Shown piece after piece: positions 1 to 5,369 of a DNA stretch of 5,432 nucleotides. The notes under the pieces were generated by a model, which searched no databases, was not told the DNA's origin, and saw only the letters and a list, made by a program, of their open reading frames with translations. Origin of the DNA: Castellaniella sp049651205. GTDB lineage: Bacteria > Pseudomonadota > Gammaproteobacteria > Burkholderiales > Burkholderiaceae_B. The stretch covers positions 1-5,432 of the forward strand of contig NZ_JBASBR010000008.1 in NCBI RefSeq assembly GCF_049651205.1, written 5' to 3'. Both the position numbers and the translations under genes were made by a program. Every line of letters begins with the position of its first letter. The first letter of the stretch is position 1.

Positions 1-207
1 GCCGATGTGGGCCCCCACGCGCACGCCGTAGGCCATGCCCAGGAAAATGAGCGCGCCAAAGCAATACATGGTGAGCTCGAGCGCCCAGACAAAGCTGTAA
101 TTGAAAACGTAGCGGGCGATGACCTGACCAAAGGTAATGATCGTCATTGCCGCCAGCAGAAAGGCAATCAGCCCTTCCTCTAGATGTTCCAGCCAGTTTC
201 TCAGCAT
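1..207 (-). CDS. dctQ: TRAP transporter small membrane subunit DctQ (N-terminal part, truncated by window edge)
   Basis: This is the small integral-membrane subunit of a TRAP transporter, which works with the large permease DctM and a periplasmic binding protein to import organic acids using the sodium or proton gradient. Only the first 69 residues are present; the rest lies beyond the left edge. Two hydrophobic segments are visible, at about residues 12-31 and 40-62. The family hallmark is clear: Gln28, Arg32-Tyr-Val-Phe-Asn36, Trp41 and Glu44-Leu45, then Gly61-x-Arg63 and His67-Ile-Gly69. The ATG is preceded by AAGGAG at 214-219 with a 6-nt spacer, which fixes the start. It lies 63 nt downstream of the second binding-protein gene, separated by a strong hairpin, so it is probably co-transcribed but at a reduced level. 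Family assignment is secure; the dicarboxylate substrate is inferred from the neighbours. Confidence 0.93.
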   Translation of the reverse strand, partial: MLRNWLEHLEEGLIAFLLAAMTIITFGQVIARYVFNYSFVWALELTMYCFGALIFLGMAYGVRVGAHIG

Positions 208-232
208 GGAGAACTCCTTCAGGATACGAGAA

Positions 233-255
233 ACGGCCGCAGATGCTGCGGCCGT
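233..255 (-). promoter_or_regulatory. Intercistronic stem-loop between dctP and dctQ
   Basis: This is a perfect 10-bp inverted repeat, ACGGCCGCAG and CTGCGGCCGT, with a 3-nt loop. It lies entirely in the 63-nt gap between the binding-protein stop codon and the DctQ ribosome binding site. In the transcribed (minus) direction the stem is followed by TTTCTCG, a U-tract too weak for a classic terminator. It may act as a partial terminator or as a 3' barrier to RNA decay. Either would let the binding protein be made in excess over the membrane subunits, as is usual for binding-protein transporters. The structure is seen directly; the function is inferred. Confidence 0.7.
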
Positions 256-270
256 ACTGCCGAAACCGCC

Positions 271-1272
271 TTATTCTTCGTTGGAGGCCCGCGCCTTTGC
301 AATCAGGTCTTTACCGATCTCGTCGGCAAATTGAGTCCAGACTGGACGCACCGCCTCACGCCACGCAGCGATATCCCGCTTGGTAAGGGTTTGAATCTTG
401 GCCTTACCGGCATCAGCAATCCGTTGGCGATCGCGATCATTGATCTCGGCAGCCAGCTGGTTGGCATATTCAGTAGCCCCAGCCATCGCTTTTTTCAGGC
501 CGGCACGGACGTCTTCAGGCAAACCATCCCACCAGCCAGAATTGGTGATTACCATGTAATCCAATGCACCGTGGTTGGTGACTGCAATGGTCTTCTGGAC
601 TTCGTGGAATTTTTGCGAGTAGATGTTGGACCAGGGGTTCTCGGCACCATCCACAACACCGGTTTGCAGGGCCTGATAGACCTCGGCAAAAGACAGTTTC
701 TGCGGATTGGCGCCCAGTTGACGGAACTGTGCCTCAAGCACATCAGACGACTGGATACGGAATTTCAAGCCCTTGATGTCTTCCGGACGAACCAGGGAGT
801 CCTGGTTGGAGGACATTTGCTTCATGCCATTGTGCCAGTAAGCCAAGCCCTGGATACCTTTGGATTTCATCGCATTCAGCAACTCCTGACCATCAGGGCT
901 GGCCTGAAAGCGATCCAGTGCGGCCACGTCATCAAACATGAATGGCAGGTCAAAAATCTGCAGCTTCTTGGTATAGCGGTCGAACTTGGCAAGCGACGGC
1001 GCAATAATTTGCACATCACCCAGCAGCAGCGCTTCCATTTCCTTGCCATCGCCAAACAACTGCGAGTTGGGGAAAACCTGTACATCTACTTTACCGGGCA
1101 GCGCAGCCTCGGCCAACTCTTTGAATTTCAGGGCACCCTGGCCCTTGGGGGTGTTTTCGGCCACGACGTGGCTGAATTTCACAATAATGGGTTCTTCGGC
1201 AAAAGCGGCTGAGGAAAACGCCAGGGCGACACAAACACCCACCGTTTTAATAAGAGGCATGCGGATTTTCAT
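271..1272 (-). CDS. dctP: TRAP transporter solute-binding protein, DctP family (C4-dicarboxylate type), operon-second copy
   Basis: This is a periplasmic binding protein that captures an organic acid and delivers it to the DctQM membrane complex. The 333 residues are a normal DctP-family length. Residues 1-25 form a Sec signal peptide (basic Lys2 to Lys9, hydrophobic core, Ala-Phe-Ala before Glu26). Family signatures follow in order: FSHVVAENTPKG (33-44), FPNSQLFGD (67-75), APSLAKF (91-97), IFDLPFMF (106-113), the FRIQ block with Arg172, then GVVDGAENPWSN (205-216). Arg172 is residue 147 of the mature protein and Asn212 is residue 187. These match the carboxylate-binding Arg and the conserved Asn of the well-studied family member SiaP. 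The ATG has an AGGAG at 1281-1285, 8 nt upstream, a much stronger initiation site than that of the upstream paralogue. It follows that paralogue by 40 nt and precedes dctQ. Malate, succinate or fumarate is the likely ligand class, by inference. Confidence 0.93.
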   Translation of the reverse strand: MKIRMPLIKTVGVCVALAFSSAAFAEEPIIVKFSHVVAENTPKGQGALKFKELAEAALPGKVDVQVFPNSQLFGDGKEMEALLLGDVQIIAPSLAKFDRYTKKLQIFDLPFMFDDVAALDRFQASPDGQELLNAMKSKGIQGLAYWHNGMKQMSSNQDSLVRPEDIKGLKFRIQSSDVLEAQFRQLGANPQKLSFAEVYQALQTGVVDGAENPWSNIYSQKFHEVQKTIAVTNHGALDYMVITNSGWWDGLPEDVRAGLKKAMAGATEYANQLAAEINDRDRQRIADAGKAKIQTLTKRDIAAWREAVRPVWTQFADEIGKDLIAKARASNEE

Positions 1273-1312
1273 TTAAAAGTCTCCTGATTTATGAGAGATG
1301 GAAAAAACGTGT

Positions 1313-2326
1313 TCAATGAGAAACATGCTGATCAGACGTTCTGATCGTCTGCTGAATATCTGCAATCAACTGCGAGCCGATCACATCTTTCATTTCCTGC
1401 ACCACCGGCGCCAAGGCATCTACCCAGGCTTGGCGCTCTGCAGCAGTGAGTGTATGAACCTCGGTTTTGCCCGATGCGCGTATTGCATCCAGGGCTGCGG
1501 CGTTTTCCGCGTTCGAGATCGACGCAGCATAACGAGTGGCCTCTTGCATTGCGTCTTCGAGTGCACTGCGGATGTCAGCCGGCAGATCGTCCCAGAATTT
1601 CTTGTTCACGATCACGACGTACCCCAAATACCCGTGATTGGAGACCGTAAAATGCGTTTGGACGTCCTGCATATTCTGTGTATAGAAATTGGAGGGTGGA
1701 TTTTCCGTGCCATCCACTACGCCCGCTTCCAGTGCTGCATATACCTCGCCAAAGCGCATGGTGATGGGTTGCGCACCCAGGGCCCTCATCTGGGCATCCA
1801 GCACCCTGGAGGGTTGAATCCGCATACGCAAGCCCGACATATCCTCGGGCCGGTATAAGGGACGATTCGCCGAAAACGACTTGAATCCGTTGTCCCAAAA
1901 AGCAAGCCCCACGATACCCTTGCTGCGTAGACGATCAAGCAAGCGCTTGCCAATGGGGCCCTGAGTAATCTTGTGCAGCGCTGTCTCATCGGGAAACAGA
2001 AACGGCACGTCAAATACCTCAAACTCTCGAACGCCCAACGGGGTCAGCTTGGACAATGAGGGCGCGATCATCTCCACAGCCCCCAGCTGCAGTGCCTCGA
2101 GCTCATCCCGATCCTGATAGAGCTCGCTGTTTGGATATACTTGCACGCGCACACGGCCGCCAGTCGCCCGCTCGGCGAGTTCCTTGAAGCGCAAAGCTGC
2201 CTTGCCCTTGGGCGTCGCCGGGGCCACCACATGGCTGAACCGGATCACGATGGGCGACGGCTGCGCCTGCACTGGAGACAGGCTCAGCAACGCACAGGCA
2301 AACAGGGCGGCAAACAATTTGATCAA
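1313..2326 (-). CDS. dctP: Second TRAP solute-binding protein, DctP family, first gene of the operon
   Basis: This is a complete 337-residue periplasmic binding protein, a paralogue of the next gene. Residues 1-21 are a signal peptide with Val-Gln-Ala before Gln22. The same landmarks occur: FSHVVAPATPKG (30-41), YPNSELYQD (64-72), APSLSKL (88-94), VFDVPFLF (104-111), RMRIQ with the ligand-binding Arg169, and GVVDGTENPPSN (202-213) with Asn209. By eye the two proteins share roughly half their residues, concentrated in these blocks, so this is not a recent duplication. Pocket-proximal differences include Pro211 where the paralogue has Trp214, and NGFKSFSAN (146-154) against NGMKQMSSN. The start is TTG at 2324-2326. 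An in-frame TAA at 2339-2341 rules out any longer start, and only a poor AAGAAG-like ribosome site precedes it, suggesting low translation. It may bind a different ligand, or act as a co-sensor for the divergent kinase (inference). Confidence 0.9.
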   Translation of the reverse strand: MIKLFAALFACALLSLSPVQAQPSPIVIRFSHVVAPATPKGKAALRFKELAERATGGRVRVQVYPNSELYQDRDELEALQLGAVEMIAPSLSKLTPLGVREFEVFDVPFLFPDETALHKITQGPIGKRLLDRLRSKGIVGLAFWDNGFKSFSANRPLYRPEDMSGLRMRIQPSRVLDAQMRALGAQPITMRFGEVYAALEAGVVDGTENPPSNFYTQNMQDVQTHFTVSNHGYLGYVVIVNKKFWDDLPADIRSALEDAMQEATRYAASISNAENAAALDAIRASGKTEVHTLTAAERQAWVDALAPVVQEMKDVIGSQLIADIQQTIRTSDQHVSH

Positions 2327-2376
2327 GGAAAATCTTCTTTAGCCGAAGCAGTGGCAAGGTAAAAATTCGTGACGTC

Positions 2377-2405
2377 ATTCTGTGCAAACTGGCCTTGGCA
2401 ATCAA
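2377..2405 (-). promoter_or_regulatory. Candidate sigma-70 promoter for the TRAP operon
   Basis: Reading leftward, TTGATT (2405-2400) and CAGAAT (2382-2377) are separated by 17 nt. Each matches four of six consensus bases, the pattern of a weak, activator-dependent promoter. The predicted RNA start is near 2370, leaving a leader of about 43 nt before the TTG start codon. The -35 box begins one base after the 14-bp palindrome. I found no better sigma-70 match, and no sigma-54 GG/GC pair, in this spacer. An alternative, TTGCAC with TTTTAC, is weaker. Confidence 0.4.
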
Positions 2406-2406
2406 C

Positions 2407-2420
2407 TGTGGATATCCACA
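2407..2420. promoter_or_regulatory. Perfect 14-bp palindrome, candidate DctR operator
   Basis: TGTGGATATCCACA is identical to its reverse complement. It sits near the middle of the 163-bp divergent spacer, 69 bp from the kinase ATG and 80 bp from the binding-protein TTG. Its centre falls about 43 bp upstream of the predicted transporter RNA start, the usual place for a class II activator that contacts RNA polymerase at the -35 box. The natural candidate ligand is the FixJ/NarL-type regulator encoded at 4601-5191. The symmetry is observed; the protein partner is inferred. Confidence 0.5.
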
Positions 2421-2489
2421 ATCGGGCGCAGGCACAGGAACCTCCGCAGACTTCCTGCCTCAGATACACTGGCAAAAACAAAGATTCCC

Positions 2490-4478
2490 ATGCGCACGTT
2501 TTCTCTCTTTTCTTCAATCAGTCACCGCCGCACCCTGCAATGGCTTGTCCTGGTGGGATGCACAGTGCTGTTTCTACTGACAGTGATCTGGCTGCCGTAC
2601 AAAGCACAACAGATCGAATCCACCGAACGGCAGGAACAACTGATCGCCGATACCTTATGGGTTGAGCAAAGCATCCGTTTTCAACTGGGACGCAACGAAG
2701 ACTCCGTCAGGGCCCTGGCCAATGAGATTGCCAACAACCATCTGGCGGGCGAATTACTGAGCAAACGCATGCAGCTGATTTTGCGCAGCCATCCCGAACT
2801 CGCCGGCATGGCATGGGTCGATAGCCACGGAACCATCGCGCTCTCGTCGGGAAAAGCCCCCTTCTCCATGGATACCCCGGGACGGCTGAGCGCCAAGCTT
2901 GAGCGCCTGCGTAACACGCTCGAGCCAGAATACATCCAGCCCGATCCACCGCAGGACAGCCGCCATTCAGCCACAATGGAGTATCTGTTTCCTGTGCAGC
3001 AACAGGGTGTCTATCTAGGCAGCCTGCTGGTCAGTTATTCGATGTCCGGCATTCTCGAGCACATGGTGCCCTGGTGGTTTGCGCAAAAAAGCGAGATCCG
3101 TCTGACAGACCGTCTCGAGAACACGCTGGGACAACGCACTGCAGGTGGGGTCGGGCGTCATGTATACACCTATGCCCACGACCTGCATCTGCCGTACGCC
3201 GATATCACCTTGCGCACAGACAGCGTGCGAGGCACACCCCGCCTGATGTCCAACTTGCTGGTGGTGGCGATTGTCCTGCTAAGCCTCGGGCTGTTCTGGA
3301 GCCTCACCGCCTTGTGGCGCGATATCCGGCGGCGCGTCCAGGTCGAACGCGCATTACGCGGTCAGATCGCCTTCCGGACAGCGATGGAAGATTCTCTGGT
3401 GACCGGCTTGCGGGTCTACGATCTGGACGGCCGCATCACATATGTGAACCCAGCCTTTTGTCGAATGGTCGGAATCCCTGCCGAAGAACTGATTGGACGG
3501 GCACCACCTATGCCGTACTGGGCCCCCGAGCTTATGCCCGGCTACCAGGAGCGCTTTTCTCAAAGGCTCTCGGGCACGATCAATACGCATGGTTTCGAAA
3601 CTGTTTTTCGCCGGACTGACGACGAGCGGTTTCCCGTTCTGATCTACGAATCTGCCCTGCGAGACGACACGGGACGCCAGACAGGCTGGATGGGTTCCAT
3701 CATGGATCTGTCGGATCGCAAACGGTTCGAAGAGCTCAGTCGCCGCCAACAAGAAAAGCTTGAGGCCAGCGCCCGTCTGGTAACTATGGGAGAGCTGGCG
3801 TCTACCTTGGCGCACGAACTCAATCAGCCCCTGGCTGCCATCACCAGTTACACCACAGGGGCACTCAACCTTTTGAACGACCCCGACACGAGCCTGGACC
3901 AAACCAGCGCGGGACGCCTGCAAGGCGCACTTGAAAAGGCCAACATCCAGGCCCAGCGTGCCGGGCAAATCATCCGTAGCGTGCATACCTTCACCAAGCG
4001 GCGCGAGCCACACCTCGAAACAGTGGATCTGCGCACCGTGATCACCGAAGCAGTACAACTGGCGGAGCTACAGGCCAGCCAGCATTTTGTGCAGATACAC
4101 GCCGATGTTTCTCCTGAGACACCGGCTGTGACGGCAGACCCCATGATGCTCGGACAAGTGCTGCTCAACCTGACCCGCAACGCCATTGAGTCAATGCGCG
4201 ATATGCCCCCTGAGCGACGGATCTTGCAGATCAATGCAGGTTGTGAACCCGGGAGCCCCAGCAGTGTCACCATCAGCGTGACAGATCGGGGCTGCGGAAT
4301 ATCACAGGAAGCAAGAGAACGCCTGTTCTCGCCTTTTTTCTCCACCAAGCCCGATGGCATGGGAATGGGCCTGAAAATCTGCAGAACCATCGTAGAATCA
4401 CATGGGGGTTCGCTGTCCTATTCCGATAACCCCGAAGGCGGTACGATCTTCCGGTTCTCGCTTGCGACAGCAAATTAA
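2490..4478 (+). CDS. dctS: Membrane-bound PAS sensor histidine kinase, DctS/DctB type
   Basis: This 662-residue kinase is predicted to sense extracellular C4-dicarboxylates and phosphorylate the regulator encoded next. Domain order: transmembrane helix 16-35; a periplasmic sensor region of about 220 residues (36-255); transmembrane helix 256-275; a basic linker; a PAS domain at about 285-410 (YDLDGRITYVNPAF at 310-323, MGSIMDLSDRK at its end); HisKA with LAHELNQPL and phospho-acceptor His442; and HATPase_c with N box Asn564-Ala, G1 box Asp599-Arg-Gly-Cys-Gly603, STKP at 618-621 and GMGMGL at 623-628. All catalytic motifs are intact. The HELNQP form is typical of the DctB/DctS/NtrB-like group. 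The frame is open upstream to a GTG at 2382, but ATG 2490 is preferred because it directly precedes the first helix, and the extension would overlap the candidate operator. Its ribosome site is weak (AAAGA). It is divergent from the TRAP operon. Kinase function is certain; the ligand is inferred from context. Confidence 0.92.
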   Translation: MRTFSLFSSISHRRTLQWLVLVGCTVLFLLTVIWLPYKAQQIESTERQEQLIADTLWVEQSIRFQLGRNEDSVRALANEIANNHLAGELLSKRMQLILRSHPELAGMAWVDSHGTIALSSGKAPFSMDTPGRLSAKLERLRNTLEPEYIQPDPPQDSRHSATMEYLFPVQQQGVYLGSLLVSYSMSGILEHMVPWWFAQKSEIRLTDRLENTLGQRTAGGVGRHVYTYAHDLHLPYADITLRTDSVRGTPRLMSNLLVVAIVLLSLGLFWSLTALWRDIRRRVQVERALRGQIAFRTAMEDSLVTGLRVYDLDGRITYVNPAFCRMVGIPAEELIGRAPPMPYWAPELMPGYQERFSQRLSGTINTHGFETVFRRTDDERFPVLIYESALRDDTGRQTGWMGSIMDLSDRKRFEELSRRQQEKLEASARLVTMGELASTLAHELNQPLAAITSYTTGALNLLNDPDTSLDQTSAGRLQGALEKANIQAQRAGQIIRSVHTFTKRREPHLETVDLRTVITEAVQLAELQASQHFVQIHADVSPETPAVTADPMMLGQVLLNLTRNAIESMRDMPPERRILQINAGCEPGSPSSVTISVTDRGCGISQEARERLFSPFFSTKPDGMGMGLKICRTIVESHGGSLSYSDNPEGGTIFRFSLATAN

Positions 4479-4480
4479 AC

Positions 4481-4488
4481 CTACGTAC
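4481..4488. promoter_or_regulatory. FixJ-like box upstream of dctR
   Basis: CTACGTAC reads GTACGTAG on the minus strand. As I recall it, this fits the GTAMGTAG preference described for the rhizobial regulator FixJ, a member of the same regulator family as the gene downstream. It lies three bases after the kinase stop codon, in the unusually long gap before the regulator, about 71 bp upstream of a possible RNA start. An 8-base match can arise by chance, and DctR need not share FixJ specificity, so this is tentative. Confidence 0.2.
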
Positions 4489-4520
4489 TGCCCGCCCAGC
4501 GATCACCACCTTCCGGCTAC

Positions 4521-4549
4521 TTGTACAGCCTAGGCGGACGCACTAAAAC
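4521..4549 (+). promoter_or_regulatory. Possible internal promoter for dctR
   Basis: TTGTAC (4521-4526) and TAAAAC (4544-4549) are separated by 17 nt, matching three and four consensus bases respectively. They sit in the 122-nt non-coding gap between the kinase stop and the regulator start. Kinase-regulator pairs usually overlap or nearly touch, so a gap of this size leaves room for separate transcription of the regulator. The match is weak. Confidence 0.25.
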
Positions 4550-4587
4550 ACGGGCGCACACTTGGCCACCAAAGGCATCAATACAGC

Positions 4588-4592
4588 AGGAG
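4588..4592 (+). promoter_or_regulatory. Ribosome binding site that fixes the dctR start at GTG 4601
   Basis: AGGAG lies 8 nt before GTG 4601, an ideal spacing. The alternative in-frame start, TTG at 4562, has no purine-rich site before it. It would also add 13 residues ahead of the receiver domain, whose first beta-strand begins right at the GTG (MLHIVDDEE). Confidence 0.75.
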
Positions 4593-4600
4593 CAAAACAG

Positions 4601-5191
4601 GTGTTACACATCGTCGACGATGAAGAAGTAATTCGCGATTCCCTCATGTGGCTGGCAGAATCCCGCCACATCCAGGCCACCACCTACGACAGTGCCTCGC
4701 AATTTTTATCTGTGCTGGATTCAGACTATGTGTTCAATGACGATGGTGACTGTCTGCTGCTGGACATGCGTATGCCTGAGATAAGCGGCGCCTCGCTATT
4801 CGAAGCCATCTCTGCTCGCGGATTTCGCGCACGCATGCCGGTGATATTTTTAACTGGCCACGCGGATGTGCCCATGGCCGTAGACAGCCTCAAACGCGGC
4901 GCCTTTGACTTCTTTGAGAAGCCCTTTAATGACAATAAATTGATGGATCGGGTACAGGAGGCACTGCTGGCCTCCGTGCAAGGCGGCCTCCAGGCAGATG
5001 TGCAGGCCCGTTTGGCCACGCTGTCTGCCCGCGAGCGAGAAACCTTGGGCTTCATCCTGGAAGGTAAGATGAACAAGGTGATCGCTGACGAAATGGGCAT
5101 CACGATGCGTACGGTCGAGGTGCACCGCGCAAGCATCTTTACAAAGATGGGCGTACGCACAGCAGTCGAGCTTGCTCGACTGATCCAATAG
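4601..5191 (+). CDS. dctR: FixJ/NarL-type response regulator, DctR-like
   Basis: This 196-residue two-domain transcription factor is predicted to be phosphorylated by the upstream kinase and to activate the divergent TRAP operon. The receiver domain spans about residues 1-122, with acidic Asp6-Asp7, phospho-acceptor Asp55 in LLLDMRMP, switch Thr85 in FLTGHAD, and Lys107 in the EKPF motif; all are intact. A short linker leads to a LuxR-type helix-turn-helix at about 138-196. This begins LSARERETL and contains NKVIADEMGIT and RTVEVHR, the recognition-helix region. The length and the FFEKPF motif place it with FixJ/DctR rather than with the sigma-54 activator DctD used by rhizobia, which is much larger. 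The start is GTG, chosen from the ribosome site at 4588-4592. It lies 122 nt after the kinase. The stop is followed by non-coding hairpins and a converging rRNA operon. The family is certain; the DctR name rests on context. Confidence 0.92.
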   Translation: MLHIVDDEEVIRDSLMWLAESRHIQATTYDSASQFLSVLDSDYVFNDDGDCLLLDMRMPEISGASLFEAISARGFRARMPVIFLTGHADVPMAVDSLKRGAFDFFEKPFNDNKLMDRVQEALLASVQGGLQADVQARLATLSARERETLGFILEGKMNKVIADEMGITMRTVEVHRASIFTKMGVRTAVELARLIQ

Positions 5192-5247
5192 CAGATTATC
5201 TATCTTGCACAAGGGCCTGTTTGGATTAATCAGGCAGGCATGTTTTG

Positions 5248-5273
5248 GCCTGGTGCAGGCACCAGGCGGTGCC
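5248..5273. repeat. Pair of overlapping inverted repeats downstream of dctR
   Basis: GCCTGGTGC (5248-5256) and GCACCAGGC (5259-5267) form a perfect 9-bp inverted repeat around AG. The right arm also belongs to a second hairpin, GGCACC (5258-5263) with GGTGCC (5268-5273) around a 4-nt loop. The two structures are mutually exclusive. Neither is followed by a T-run on either strand, so this is not a standard intrinsic terminator. It may mark the 3' end of the dctSR mRNA. Confidence 0.5.
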
Positions 5274-5276
5274 AGT

Positions 5277-5290
5277 TAAACCGAAGTTTA
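5277..5290 (-). other. Small hairpin with a UUCG tetraloop on the rRNA-read-through strand
   Basis: On the minus strand this reads TAAAC-TTCG-GTTTA, a 5-bp stem closed by C-G around UUCG, an exceptionally stable tetraloop context. It lies about 30 nt past the main rRNA terminator in the direction of rRNA transcription. It could be a back-up structure or mark an RNA end. No U-tract follows it. Confidence 0.4.
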
Positions 5291-5320
5291 TTCTAACCCG
5301 AGTGTACGAAGCGAGCGCGC

Positions 5321-5359
5321 AAAACAAAGCCCCTGCAGAGAGACTCTGCAGGGGCTTTG
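5321..5359 (-). terminator. rrn: Intrinsic terminator of the rRNA operon
   Basis: A perfect 16-bp stem (5325-5340 with 5344-5359) closes a 3-nt loop. Reading leftward, the strand of the 5S rRNA, the stem ends in GGGGCTTTG followed by TTTT, a standard Rho-independent terminator. It starts about 10 nt after the 5S 3' end. On the plus strand the stem ends in CTTTG with no further T-run, so it may also slow transcription leaving dctR, though less efficiently. Confidence 0.9.
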
Positions 5360-5369
5360 AGCAATAAAA

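Noticed and set aside
184..1212. A 342-codon open frame on the plus strand, opposite the second binding-protein gene and longer than it
   Set aside because: It is the antisense shadow of a clear DctP-family gene. The translation shows no recognisable domain and is rich in residues expected from complementary codons. The minus-strand gene has a signal peptide, family motifs and a good ribosome site.
2407..2420. Palindrome read as two opposed DnaA boxes (ATATCCACA resembles TTATCCACA)
   Set aside because: Each half has a mismatch and the halves overlap in one 14-bp symmetric site. There is no AT-rich region, no further box and no replication gene nearby. An operator in a divergent spacer is the simpler reading.
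2382..2489. N-terminal extension of the kinase from GTG 2382
   Set aside because: The extra 36 residues look non-coding in character, overlap the candidate operator, and precede a normal ATG that leads straight into the first membrane helix.
2327..2489. A sigma-54 promoter for the transporter, as in rhizobial dctA control
   Set aside because: I found no GG and GC pair with the required 10-nt spacing in either direction. The regulator is FixJ/NarL-type, which lacks the sigma-54 ATPase domain.
3354..4058. A 234-codon minus-strand open frame inside the kinase gene
   Set aside because: It lies antisense to the PAS and HisKA domains, whose motifs are intact on the plus strand. No coherent protein features are visible in it.
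4562..4600. TTG 4562 as the regulator start
   Set aside because: There is no ribosome site before it. GTG 4601 has AGGAG at ideal spacing and starts exactly at the receiver domain.
5248..5267. Intrinsic terminator for dctR
   Set aside because: The stem is strong but no T-run follows on the plus strand; the T's at 5243-5246 lie before the stem.
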